A DNA stretch of 64,000 nt from Asaia sp003994335 (GTDB lineage Bacteria > Pseudomonadota > Alphaproteobacteria > Acetobacterales > Acetobacteraceae), in NCBI RefSeq assembly GCF_037151175.1, contig NZ_JBBCOR010000004.1, positions 124,001-188,000 on the forward strand, given 5' to 3'. Numbering within the stretch: position 1 is the stretch's first letter; each line of letters begins with the position of its first letter. A model generated the notes under the pieces. It was not told where the DNA came from. It worked only from the letters and a program-made list of their open reading frames with translations, and ran no database searches. Positions 16,530 through 25,533 of the stretch are shown here, piece by piece. The translations under genes were made by a program, and so were the position numbers.

Positions 16530-18359
16530 TCAGTAGCGCTTGCGCGAAGAGCCCTTGCCGTTGCCGACATTGCTGCCCTTGCGGAAGGACGGACGATCCC
16601 CGCCCCGGTCACCACCGCGCTCGCCGCGATCCCCGCCACGGTCGCCACCGCGATCCCCACGGAAACCCCCCTTGCCACGGGGCGCAAAGCCCCCTTCACG
16701 CGGGCGGCGCGGTCCACGCGGCGGAGCGGACGGGCCGGTCGGTGCCGAAGCGGGTTCGATCTTTGCTTCGTCAGCATCCGCACCTGCCACGCAGGACCGG
16801 AAACGCTCGGCGCTATCGGGAGCGATTTCGAACAGGGTGTGCTCCACATCGATATGGATCGCCCCGATCTCGCTCTTGGTCACGCCGCCCAGACGGCAGA
16901 TCAGAGGCACGAGCCATTTCGGGTCGGCACGTTCGTTACGTCCGATGGCGAGGCTGAACCACTCACCCCCGAGACGGTCCACGCGGCCGGTGAATTCACG
17001 CGGAGCGCGATCGTCACGGGTGCCACGCGCCGAGGCATCAACGCTGACAGGGCGAATGGACTCGACGCTTGGCAGACGACTCTTGTAGAGGCGGACCAGA
17101 GCGGTCGCGAGCTGATGAGCGTCATGGACATCGGCAAGCTGCGACGCCAGCGCGTCTTCATTCGCCTGTGAAGGCGCGAAGAGCGTCTCGTCTTCCATGA
17201 GGCGCTTCGCATCCTGCTCCAGAATTGCGTCAGCCGAGGGAACGCTCTCCCACTCGGCATTGCTGATCTTGGCGTAGGAGAGCAGACGCTCTGCCTTGCG
17301 ACGCTGATTGACCGGTACCATCACCACGCAGGTGCCCTTGCGTCCGGCGCGGCCCGTACGGCCCGAACGGTGCAGCAGGGTTGCGGCCTCGCTCGGCATA
17401 TTGGCGTGGATGACCAGAGAAAGAGCCGGAATATCGATGCCGCGAGCGGCTACGTCGGTCGCCACGCATACGCGGGCAACACCCGAACGCAGGGCCTCGA
17501 TGGCGCGCGAGCGTTCGTTCTGACCCATCTCGCCCGAAATTGCGACCGAGGCAAAGCCGCGCTCGACCAGGGCTGCCTGCACCTGCGCGACCATGGCGCG
17601 CGTGTTGCAGAACAGCATGGCCGTGGGGCTCTCGTAGTAACGCAGTACGTTCACGATCCCGCGGCCGATATCATTGGGCGACGTCAGTACACATTTATAA
17701 GTGATGTCGTCATGCTGTTTGCTGGTTGATACCGTGTTGATCCGCTCAGCGTTCTTTTGAAAACGACGTGCCAGATTGGCGATTTCCTTGGCAATGGTCG
17801 CCGAGAAAAGCAGCGTGCGACGCTCTTTGGGAGCGGCGTCCAGAAGCTGCTCCAGCTCTTCGCGGAAGCCAAGATCGAGCATCTCGTCGGCTTCGTCGAG
17901 AACCACGACGCGCAGATCCGACAGGTTCAGGGCGCCGCGCGACAGATGGTCGCACAGACGGCCCGGTGTCCCCACCACGATATGCGCACCGTTGGACAGG
18001 TTGCGTGCTTCGCGGCGCGCATCCGTACCACCGATGCAGCTCACGATCCGCGCGCCTGTCTCGGCATAAAGCCACTGCAATTCGCTCTGCACCTGAAGCG
18101 CGAGTTCACGCGTCGGGGCGATCACCAGAGCCAGAGGGCTGTTCGCGGGGGGGAGGCGCTCACTACCCTCGGGAATGAGGGTCGGGGCGAAGGCAAGACC
18201 AAAAGCGACCGTCTTGCCCGATCCCGTCTGCGCTGAAACGAGCAGATCGCGTGTCTCCAGCCCCGGCTGCAACACAGCTTCCTGCACGGCGGTCGGTGTT
18301 TCATATCCGCGTGCCGCCAGAGCGCGACTGAGAGACGGGACGGTATCGGGAAAGGGCAT
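16530..18359 (-). CDS. DEAD-box ATP-dependent RNA helicase with DbpA-type RNA-binding domain
   Basis: RNA helicase of 609 aa acting in ribosome assembly or RNA turnover. The helicase core covers about 1-370: Q motif (GYETPTAVQEAVLQPGL), Walker A AQTGSGKT, PTRELALQ, DEAD in VVLDEADEMLDLGF, SAT, and the arginine-finger motif HRSGRTGRAGRKG. A DbpA-like RNA-binding domain follows at about 465-535 (LGGVTKSEIGAIHIDVEHTL). The last 60 residues are an Arg/Gly/Asp repeat tail ending in KGSSRKRY, which usually adds nonspecific RNA affinity. The domain order resembles the DeaD/DbpA group; I cannot choose between the two names without alignment. The gene ends before a strong terminator. Confidence 0.93.
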   Translation of the reverse strand: MPFPDTVPSLSRALAARGYETPTAVQEAVLQPGLETRDLLVSAQTGSGKTVAFGLAFAPTLIPEGSERLPPANSPLALVIAPTRELALQVQSELQWLYAETGARIVSCIGGTDARREARNLSNGAHIVVGTPGRLCDHLSRGALNLSDLRVVVLDEADEMLDLGFREELEQLLDAAPKERRTLLFSATIAKEIANLARRFQKNAERINTVSTSKQHDDITYKCVLTSPNDIGRGIVNVLRYYESPTAMLFCNTRAMVAQVQAALVERGFASVAISGEMGQNERSRAIEALRSGVARVCVATDVAARGIDIPALSLVIHANMPSEAATLLHRSGRTGRAGRKGTCVVMVPVNQRRKAERLLSYAKISNAEWESVPSADAILEQDAKRLMEDETLFAPSQANEDALASQLADVHDAHQLATALVRLYKSRLPSVESIRPVSVDASARGTRDDRAPREFTGRVDRLGGEWFSLAIGRNERADPKWLVPLICRLGGVTKSEIGAIHIDVEHTLFEIAPDSAERFRSCVAGADADEAKIEPASAPTGPSAPPRGPRRPREGGFAPRGKGGFRGDRGGDRGGDRGERGGDRGGDRPSFRKGSNVGNGKGSSRKRY

Positions 18360-18613
18360 GCGGTTCGGACTCGATCAGGACTATGCGAAGGGGGAACGCC
18401 GTAACAGGAATGCGCTGTCCGAGCGTGGCTCGCGGCGTAAGGAAGGCGGTCAATAAAGAATATGCGAGCCGAAATCTAGGATTAAACGGCAGAGCTGCCG
18501 AAAAGGCTTCTCTCCTGGATGTGACTCGTGTCTGCCCCAATATATGGGATTGTCGACATGATTTGAAGCGATCACGGCCATGCCTTGCCTAAATTTCGGG
18601 TAAGACGCGGGGC

Positions 18614-20794
18614 ATGATTGCAGCTTATCTTGCCCGACAGAACGCGGCGCTCGCGCGTTGGCGGGGGCGTCCCCGGCCTTTTTCGTGGCTCTTCGCCCCA
18701 AGCATGAATGCGGTCGAGTTTGCTCTGCGCAACACCATCGCATCGCTCGTCGCCCTCGGTATTGCTTTCTGGATGGAACTGGGCGAGCCGCAATGGGCGG
18801 CCATGACCGTCTGGATCACCGCCCAGGGCTCACGCGGGGAGAGTCTGTCCAAGGGGCGGTGGCGCCTCGTCGGAACGGTACTGGGGATGGTGGGCGCGGT
18901 CACGCTCGTCTCAGCCTTCCCGCAGGCACCCTGGCTGTTCATTCCGGCCCTTGGGCTCTGGGCGGGGCTCTGTACCGGTCTCGCGACATTATTCCAAAAT
19001 TTCCGAGCCTATGCGTTTGTGCTGGCGGCTTATACCTGCGCCATCATTGCGACCGGAGCGCTGAACGTCCCCGATCATGTGTTCGAAATCGCCATGGCGC
19101 GCGGAACCTACATCTTTCTCGGTGTAGTGTGCGAGATGGTGGCCGGGTTGGTATTTTCGGCCTCGCTCGCGGTCAAGGCGCGCCGCACCATGAAAGCCTG
19201 GCTGAACGAGGCAATAGGCGCCGCCTCTCATCTTATCGGCGATGTGCTCGATGGCGCCGCCCCGCCGGAGGCAGCCATACGAGCCGTTTTCAGCAGGACG
19301 CTGAAACTCAACGAGCAGCTTGAATTTACGGTGGTCGAGGTGGGGCGCAGTGATCATGCGATCGCCTGCGCCTATGCCACGATCGGCATTCTCTCGAAGA
19401 TTGTCTCACGCGGCCTCGGTATGCAGGCGCGTCTTTCGACAGCGTCCGCGATCTCGCCCGCCACCCTGACCGATCTGCATGAGGCGGCGTCATTCATCCG
19501 GTCCCTGCCGACGAGGCTGAAAGACAAGACGATGAGAGCCGCGTTGCGAGCAGAGCTCACGCAACTAAGAGCGCGTTTCGATGGCGCTTCTCGTCTGGCC
19601 AATGAGTCTTCCGAAACCCGGCTTCGCCCGGAGGAGATCCAGCGCCGCTCGGCAGAGGACAGGATCATCCTGCATGGCATCAGGCTCATTCTGGAGGAAT
19701 ACACGACTCTGTTGCTTTATCTCGAGGCAGATCCGCGTGAGGCGCTGGCTCCCGCGCGGTTTCGCCTGCGCCGGGTGGTCCATCTTCACGCAGCCTTTCA
19801 CAACGCCATACGCTCTGCGATTGCGATCTGTCTGGCAGGATTGATCTGGGAGGTGACAGCCTGGCCCCAGGGGGCGTCCTTCATTTCTTTTATCGCGGTT
19901 GTGGTCGGTCGCTTCGCCACGACCGATAATACGGTCCTTGTCAGCAACAGGTTTTTCTATGGTGCTTGTCTGGCCGCGCTCGCCTCGATCATTCCCGTAT
20001 TTTTCGTCATCCCCACAGGGACCGGATTCGAGGCCCTGATTGTCGCGCTTGCGCCCCTCATGTTCATCGGTGGTCTGGCAGCGCGCAATCCCGCCACCGC
20101 CACAGCGGCGGGCGCCTATAATACGTTTCTGCCTGCCCTCATCGGTCTCGATAACCACGCGCGCATCGACGAGCTAACCTGGTTCAATGCAACGATCGCG
20201 CTTGTTTTGGGCCTTGGCGCCGGAGTGCTGGTCTTTCGTTGTATTCTGCCCTTCAACATTCATCAGCTTTGTGTGCTGCTCCGTCGCCGCGCCCTACACG
20301 GGCTGATGCGTATCTGCGCGCCCAGACGCCGAATACCTGCGGAGAATCGCTGGATCGGCCTGATCACCCAGGGGATGGAACGGGTCATCCGCTATGCGGG
20401 CGCGCGGCTCACGCCTTTCATGGAGCTCAATCTCCACGGCCTGCTTTCGGTCATGACGTTGGGCCGCAACCTGCTTTTCCTGAGGATGATGGCGCGCCGT
20501 CCCGCCCTTCCTTCCGAGCTGGCGGAACTCATCGCCGGGTTCTTTACGGGGCTCGGACCCCATCTTCTGCGCAGCGCGGCGCGCGAGGAGGCGGGCTTCA
20601 CCCGAAAGATAGAGCAAAGCATCGCGATCTTACGCGATCGCCTGGATACGGTCGGGGAGGAGACGCGCCCCGCCTATTGCGAGGTACTGGGCAGCCTGAT
20701 GGTGGTCGATCATGAATGGCGCAACAATCAGACCTGGCTGGATGACCGGAGCTTCAGGCGTGCCTTGCAACAGGCGCGGCTGGAGGGCGTCTGA
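18614..20794 (+). CDS. FUSC family inner-membrane efflux protein (AaeB-like)
   Basis: Membrane protein of 726 aa of the FUSC family, which includes the p-hydroxybenzoate efflux protein AaeB. Two blocks of about six helices are visible (residues about 35-175 and 395-540), each followed by a soluble segment. The first block starts SMNAVEFALRNTIASLVALG and contains EPQWAAMTVWITAQ, which is typical; the second starts HNAIRSAIAICLAGLIWEVT. AaeB normally pairs with a periplasmic adaptor (AaeA) and a small AaeX protein; neither is next to it. The 254 bases upstream, toward the divergent helicase gene, hold no gene. Confidence 0.85.
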   Translation: MIAAYLARQNAALARWRGRPRPFSWLFAPSMNAVEFALRNTIASLVALGIAFWMELGEPQWAAMTVWITAQGSRGESLSKGRWRLVGTVLGMVGAVTLVSAFPQAPWLFIPALGLWAGLCTGLATLFQNFRAYAFVLAAYTCAIIATGALNVPDHVFEIAMARGTYIFLGVVCEMVAGLVFSASLAVKARRTMKAWLNEAIGAASHLIGDVLDGAAPPEAAIRAVFSRTLKLNEQLEFTVVEVGRSDHAIACAYATIGILSKIVSRGLGMQARLSTASAISPATLTDLHEAASFIRSLPTRLKDKTMRAALRAELTQLRARFDGASRLANESSETRLRPEEIQRRSAEDRIILHGIRLILEEYTTLLLYLEADPREALAPARFRLRRVVHLHAAFHNAIRSAIAICLAGLIWEVTAWPQGASFISFIAVVVGRFATTDNTVLVSNRFFYGACLAALASIIPVFFVIPTGTGFEALIVALAPLMFIGGLAARNPATATAAGAYNTFLPALIGLDNHARIDELTWFNATIALVLGLGAGVLVFRCILPFNIHQLCVLLRRRALHGLMRICAPRRRIPAENRWIGLITQGMERVIRYAGARLTPFMELNLHGLLSVMTLGRNLLFLRMMARRPALPSELAELIAGFFTGLGPHLLRSAAREEAGFTRKIEQSIAILRDRLDTVGEETRPAYCEVLGSLMVVDHEWRNNQTWLDDRSFRRALQQARLEGV

Positions 20795-20960
20795 CACCTC
20801 AACGCTGCCGCACTGATCGAGTTAACACCGAAGTCACAGTGATATGATGCTTTCATAACGAATTAATGTTCCGATTCTTTTGCTTAAAGAGAATATAAAT
20901 TCCCGGACCGGCAGCATCTTCGCGATGCGGCCCGATTTCACTGGGAGTGGTGAGCGCATC

Positions 20961-21920
20961 ATGAAGATCGGATTTGTTTCTGACAGTCTCGGGAGCTTCT
21001 CGCTCGAGGCGGTGCTGGATCAGGCTGTGGCCCTTGGCGTCTCTGGGGTCGAGGTGAACACGGGAGGCTGGTCGCATGCGCCGCATCTCGATCTCGCCCA
21101 GCTGCGTCAAAGCCCGGCGGCACGGCGTGAGTTCACGCAGGCATTCGAGCGCAGAGGGCTCGAGATCATCGCTCTCAACGTGAATGGCAATCCGCTTCAT
21201 CCCGTAGACCATCGTCAGAGCCATGATCTGCACGAGACCATCCGTCTGGCCGGAGATCTCGGAATCACCAAGATCTGCACCATGTCCGGCCTGCCAGAGG
21301 GGCGCGAGGGAGATCTGTTGCCCAACTGGGTGGTGAGTTCCTGGCCGCCTGAAGGGCAGGTGGCCAAGGAATGGCAGTTCAGGGAGCGCCTAGTGCCCTA
21401 CTGGGAAAAGATCTGTGCCATGGCCCCTGATCATGGGGTGACCCAGTTTGCGCTGGAACTTCATGGCGGACAATGGGCCTATAACGTGCCCAATTTCCTG
21501 CGTCTGCGCGAGGCGCTTGGTTCGATGATCGGCGCCAATCTCGACCCGTCGCACATGTTCTGGATGGGTGCCGATCCGCTGGCGGCGATCGATGCGCTGG
21601 GCGACGCGATCTGCCATGTCCATGCCAAGGATGCGGGCTTCAACGAGGCGAAGCGCAGCGTCACATCCAATCTTGAAAACGGGCCTCTGGGTCTCCCCTC
21701 CGACCGGGCATGGTCCTATCTGACGCTGGGTTACGGTCATGACCCGCTCTGGTGGCGTCAGTTCTGCTATCGCCTTCGGATGGTCGGTTATGATGGGTGG
21801 CTATCGATCGAGCACGAGGATCCGCTTCTCGATCCGGTGGAAGGGCTTTCCAAATCCGTGGCCCTGCTGCGTGAGATTGCACCCGTCGCGATCGGGGGCT
21901 TCACCCAGCAGGAGATCTGA
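20961..21920 (+). CDS. Sugar phosphate isomerase/epimerase, xylose isomerase-like TIM barrel
   Basis: Protein of 319 aa with the AP-endonuclease-2/xylose isomerase-like TIM-barrel fold, usually a metal-dependent sugar or polyol isomerase/epimerase. The ATG at 20961 starts MKIGFVSDSLGSF, the first barrel strand. Metal-site candidates along the barrel are FALELHGGQWAYN, IGANLDPSHMFWMGADP, HVHAKDAGFNE and WLSIEHEDPLLDP. The last two look like the conserved His and Glu positions of the family. It stands alone and converges with the methyltransferase gene, with a hairpin between. The exact sugar is not predictable. Confidence 0.85.
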   Translation: MKIGFVSDSLGSFSLEAVLDQAVALGVSGVEVNTGGWSHAPHLDLAQLRQSPAARREFTQAFERRGLEIIALNVNGNPLHPVDHRQSHDLHETIRLAGDLGITKICTMSGLPEGREGDLLPNWVVSSWPPEGQVAKEWQFRERLVPYWEKICAMAPDHGVTQFALELHGGQWAYNVPNFLRLREALGSMIGANLDPSHMFWMGADPLAAIDALGDAICHVHAKDAGFNEAKRSVTSNLENGPLGLPSDRAWSYLTLGYGHDPLWWRQFCYRLRMVGYDGWLSIEHEDPLLDPVEGLSKSVALLREIAPVAIGGFTQQEI

Positions 21921-21983
21921 GAGCGTTTCCCCTGGGTGACGGGATCGGCACGCCAGGCTTTGTTCCGCACAGGACATGGCGCG

Positions 21984-22004
21984 CGGCTCCGTTGCCCGGA
22001 GCCG
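21984..22004. terminator. Hairpin between convergent isomerase and methyltransferase genes
   Basis: An 8-bp perfect stem (CGGCTCCG / CGGAGCCG) with loop TTGCC lies 9 bases before the 3' end of the methyltransferase gene. No T tract follows, so function as a terminator is only suggested by position. Confidence 0.4.
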
Positions 22005-22013
22005 CCGACAGGC

Positions 22014-22661
22014 TCACGCTGTCAGTTTCTTGCGCCCGATCACGGCATGGACCGTGTCGTTCCACGCGGTCAGGTCTTCGGGCGGGACGACCTCGCCTGT
22101 ATCGAGATCGGTGAGCCCGGCACGATCGAGAAGCAGCGTGATCAGGCGGGTGCGGTCTGCGGGCTCGAGCGCCTGCCAGAGTGCCACTGCCTTCTGCGGG
22201 ATGAAATTGTCAGAGAAGGTGACGATGAGCGGGGCACCGGGGCGGAGCAGTCGATTGATCTCCGTGAGAATCGCGACCGGGTCGGTCAAGTAGGCGAAAC
22301 CATCACAAAGGCAGACCGCATCCAGCGCGGAGTCCGGCAGATCAATACAGGGCTTCTCGTTGATGTCCTGCACCACACGCTGCGTGAGGGATTTGTTTGC
22401 GTCCAGCGCGGCCCCGTTCACGTCGAGTCCGATCACCGTGTCATGCGCGGATTCTTCGGGCAGGTGGCTCAGCGTTCCGGCCATCAGATCGAGGATCACC
22501 CCCGAAGCGGGCAAGGCGGTCTGGTAGAGCGCTGTCACGGCAGTGCGTGCGCCTGCATCCATCTGGGTCGAGTCGCTACGCCCGGCGTAGAATTCGGGAT
22601 CGGGGTCATTATTGGCACGGGTGAATGCCGCAGGATGCAGCCCCGACGGGGTATCAGTCAT
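22014..22661 (-). CDS. Class I SAM-dependent methyltransferase (substrate unknown)
   Basis: Protein of 215 aa with a Rossmann methyltransferase fold. Motif I reads GVILDLMAGTLSHLP, motif II has VIGLDVNGAALDANKSL, and the post-II strands include SALDAVCLCDGFAYLTDPVAILTEINRLLRPG, a typical motif IV-VI progression (the DGFAYL segment resembles the DPW-type helix start). The ATG at 22661 is the first start in frame. It lies 77 bases downstream of the shortened luciferase-like gene on the same strand and may be co-transcribed. The substrate is not evident. Confidence 0.8.
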   Translation of the reverse strand: MTDTPSGLHPAAFTRANNDPDPEFYAGRSDSTQMDAGARTAVTALYQTALPASGVILDLMAGTLSHLPEESAHDTVIGLDVNGAALDANKSLTQRVVQDINEKPCIDLPDSALDAVCLCDGFAYLTDPVAILTEINRLLRPGAPLIVTFSDNFIPQKAVALWQALEPADRTRLITLLLDRAGLTDLDTGEVVPPEDLTAWNDTVHAVIGRKKLTA

Positions 22662-22738
22662 TGGCTCTGTCCTGTCTGGTTCAAAGGAGAATCAGGCAGG
22701 GATGCAGGGGCTGCGCCGTGGCGTCAAGGCAGGGCGGG

Positions 22739-23365
22739 TCAGAGTGCCGCGCCATGCCATTCGAAGGGACCGTTCGATATTCCTGCAATACGCGCATGGC
22801 CATCGAGCGGAATCGATTGCTGGCGCAGCAGGGGCATCAGCGTTTCGCAGACGGCGCGATAAGGTGCACGAGCGCAGGGCGCCATGAGTATGACGTCGAA
22901 AATGCCGAGCTTTCGATAATCGTTCAGGCGCTGCGCGATCTCTTGCGGGGTCCCGATCAGGGCGGAGGCTGCAATCTGGGTAGGTAGACCCTCATGGATG
23001 AGGGTCTCGGCGTCTTCCCAGGCCTCCTCCGTGTTTTCACGCAGGACAATGTCCAGCGCGACGACCGAGCGAGCAGGGTGGTCTGCAATCTGCGAGGGCA
23101 GGCAGTGAAGATAAAGCGCCATCGTCTCCGCCAGGGTGCCATCGAAGCGCAGGCGCTCTATCCCGGCATCGGTCCGACGCAGCAGATTATGGCGCGGCGC
23201 CTGCTGGCGGAGCCAGTCAATATCTTCATCAGCAACGAGAAGGCTCGACCCTGTCGGCAATTGCGACAGACACGATTTCATGTCCTCCCGGCTCATATCA
23301 AGGCACGACCAGATCAGGCGCAGGTGACGTGCGATGGCAGGCGTATCGTGGGAGGTAATGAACAT
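22739..23365 (-). CDS. Luciferase-like monooxygenase family protein, shortened
   Basis: Protein of 208 aa that resembles only the C-terminal part of LLM-class flavin-dependent oxidoreductases. The stretch ENTEEAWEDAETLIHEG, then ASALIGTPQEIAQRLNDYRKLGIFDVILM, is the usual end of this class (the IGTPxxIAxRL signature). Full-length members are about 330-380 aa with an N-terminal flavin-binding barrel that is largely missing here; residues 1-100 show only weak barrel character. It could be a remnant, or a compact protein of a distinct branch. No upstream frame restores the missing half. Confidence 0.65.
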   Translation of the reverse strand: MFITSHDTPAIARHLRLIWSCLDMSREDMKSCLSQLPTGSSLLVADEDIDWLRQQAPRHNLLRRTDAGIERLRFDGTLAETMALYLHCLPSQIADHPARSVVALDIVLRENTEEAWEDAETLIHEGLPTQIAASALIGTPQEIAQRLNDYRKLGIFDVILMAPCARAPYRAVCETLMPLLRQQSIPLDGHARIAGISNGPFEWHGAAL

Positions 23366-23475
23366 GGGTCAGTTTTCCTGCATCGCGGAAGGCGATGCGT
23401 CGGCATGAAAAAAATACGAGATGAAACCGGAGGTTTCCCGTGCCGGACAGGCCCGGACCCTCTATAACTGCGCAA

Positions 23476-24291
23476 ATGATGATCCGGTTTCATAAGATGC
23501 AGGGCCTCGGGAATGACTTCGTCATCATCGACAGGCGCCACAAGCATTTCGACGTCCCATTACATACTATGTCCCTGCTGTGCGACCGACGTTTCGGCGT
23601 CGGATGTGATCAACTCGTGCTGCTCGATCCCCCTGACCGTGACGGGGCGACTGTCCAGGTGAGGTTCTTCAACCCGGACGGGTCCGAGGCCGGGGCATGC
23701 GGGAATGCCTCGCGCTGCGTTGCCGCCCTGCTGGGCGATGCACCGGTGCTTCAGACCCGCGCCGGGTTGCTGCCCAGCTTCATCACGCCCGAGGGGGAAA
23801 TTGGTGTGGATATGGGGCCACCCGCTCTGGACTGGCAGGATGTGCCCCTGGCCCGCCCCATGGAAACGCTCGAATTACCTCTCTCCGGCAGCCCCGCAGC
23901 CTGCTCGATGGGCAATCCGCACGCGACTTTTTTCGACGGAATGGAGCGCGCCGAACGCGATGGCGCGGCGCTCGAACGCGACCCTCTCTTTCCGGAGCGC
24001 GCCAATATCGGCTGTGCCGAGATCGTGGCACGCGATCATATCAGGTTGCGTGTCTGGGAGCGCGGGGCGGGACTGACCCTCGCTTGCGGCTCGGGCGCCT
24101 GCGCAGCTGTGGTCAACGGGGTGCGTCGCAGCCTCCTGGACCGCGAATGCCGGGTGGAAATGGATGGCGGGTCCCTGCGTATCCATTGGCGCGAGGCGGA
24201 TAATCATGTGCTGATGATCGGCCCTGCCACCCACGTGTTCGAAGGGCTTTGGCCGACTGTCTCGATAGAGGGGGCGAAGCCAGGCGTATGA
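23476..24291 (+). CDS. dapF: Diaminopimelate epimerase
   Basis: Converts LL- to meso-diaminopimelate for lysine and peptidoglycan synthesis; a PLP-independent two-cysteine racemase of 271 aa. The catalytic cysteines are in EAGACGNASRCVAALL and LTLACGSGACAAVVNG, both family hallmarks, and the N-terminus has FHKMQGLGNDFVIID. Two adjacent ATG codons (23476 and 23479) are possible starts; the first is used here, and a frame extension to 23440 is not conserved. It overlaps mtaB by 4 bases, forming a dapF-mtaB-ftsY operon. Confidence 0.96.
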   Translation: MMIRFHKMQGLGNDFVIIDRRHKHFDVPLHTMSLLCDRRFGVGCDQLVLLDPPDRDGATVQVRFFNPDGSEAGACGNASRCVAALLGDAPVLQTRAGLLPSFITPEGEIGVDMGPPALDWQDVPLARPMETLELPLSGSPAACSMGNPHATFFDGMERAERDGAALERDPLFPERANIGCAEIVARDHIRLRVWERGAGLTLACGSGACAAVVNGVRRSLLDRECRVEMDGGSLRIHWREADNHVLMIGPATHVFEGLWPTVSIEGAKPGV

Positions 24292-25532
24292 GCGGCGCGC
24301 GGCTTCTGACCTTTGGCTGTCGCCTCAATTTGCATGAGAGCGAACGCATGCAAGCCCTGACAGCTCACCTGGATGATGTGGTGGTGGTCAATACCTGCGC
24401 CGTAACCACCAGTGCGGAGCGTCAGGCGCGGCAGGCCATACGCAAATCCCACAGGGAAAACCCGGACAAACGCATTGTGGTGACCGGTTGCGCTGCCCAG
24501 ATTGCGCCGGAGAACTGGCGTGGCCTTCCGGGTGTGGCGCAGGTCATGGGCAATACGGAGAAGCTCAAGGCGGCGAGCTGGACCCGGGACGCGCTGCGCC
24601 GTGAGAGCGTCATTGCCGACATCATGGATACTGCTCCCGTGCCAGCCTCTTCCGTGGTCGAGACAGGCGGCCATGTGCGGGCGCTGTTGCAGGTTCAGCA
24701 AGGCTGCGATCACCGCTGCACCTTCTGCATCATCCCCTATGGGCGCGGTCGATCCCGCTCCGTACCCGTCAGCGAGGTTATCGAGCGCGCGCGTGGGCTC
24801 GTGGAGGCCGGACACCATGAAATCGTTCTGACCGGTGTCGATATTGCATCATGGGGGCGTGATCTCGATGGAACACCCGCGCTCGGGACCTTGTGCCGGG
24901 CGGTGTTGCAGGCAGTGCCGGAGCTTCCGCGCTTGCGGCTTTCCTCGCTCGACCCGGCCTCTGTCGACCACGATTTGTGGCATCTTCTGGCAGAGGAGCC
25001 CCGCTTCCTGCCGCATCTGCATCTCTCACTCCAGGCTGCGAGCGATCTCGTGCTCAAACGCATGAAGCGACGTCATTCCGTACGGGATGCGGCGGATCTC
25101 ATCAGGCGCGCCCGCTCCCTGCGCCCCGATATCGCCATCGGTGCGGACCTGATTGCCGGTTTTCCGACCGAGACGGACGAGCAGGCTCAGGAGACGCTGG
25201 ATTTCGTCACGGCCCATCGCCTGCCTTATCTGCATGTCTTTCCCTATAGCGAGCGTCCCGGTACTCCGGCGGCACGCATGCCCAGTGTGCCGAATGCCAG
25301 GCGTCAGGCCCGTGCGGCGGCCTTGCGGGCGGTCGGAGAGACCAATCGGCAGGCCTATTGGCTGGGAATGATCGGTCAGCCTCTCGACGTTCTGATGGAG
25401 GGGGCGGAGCGCGGCCACTCCGCGCATTTCATCCCTGTGCGCCTGAAGGGCGGCCAGGCACAGCGAGGGCAACGCCTGACCCTGAAAGCGCGTACTCTTG
25501 ACGAAGCAGGGCTGGTAGCAGAGATCAACTGA
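24288..25532 (+). CDS. mtaB: tRNA t6A37 methylthiotransferase MtaB
   Basis: Radical SAM enzyme of 414 aa that converts t6A to ms2t6A at position 37 of tRNAs reading ANN codons. The N-terminal UPF0004 domain carries three cluster cysteines (TFGCRLN, VVVNTCAVT, VTGCAAQIAP). The radical SAM motif CxxxCxxC is in QQGCDHRCTFCIIPYGRGRSRS. GVDIASWGRDLDG and HLSLQAASDLVLKRMKRRH complete the family pattern, and a TRAM-like end follows. The ATG at 24288 overlaps the dapF stop (ATGA), indicating translational coupling. A longer frame from 24249 would lie inside dapF and is rejected. Confidence 0.95.
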   Translation: MSGARLLTFGCRLNLHESERMQALTAHLDDVVVVNTCAVTTSAERQARQAIRKSHRENPDKRIVVTGCAAQIAPENWRGLPGVAQVMGNTEKLKAASWTRDALRRESVIADIMDTAPVPASSVVETGGHVRALLQVQQGCDHRCTFCIIPYGRGRSRSVPVSEVIERARGLVEAGHHEIVLTGVDIASWGRDLDGTPALGTLCRAVLQAVPELPRLRLSSLDPASVDHDLWHLLAEEPRFLPHLHLSLQAASDLVLKRMKRRHSVRDAADLIRRARSLRPDIAIGADLIAGFPTETDEQAQETLDFVTAHRLPYLHVFPYSERPGTPAARMPSVPNARRQARAAALRAVGETNRQAYWLGMIGQPLDVLMEGAERGHSAHFIPVRLKGGQAQRGQRLTLKARTLDEAGLVAEIN

Positions 25533-25533
25533 C

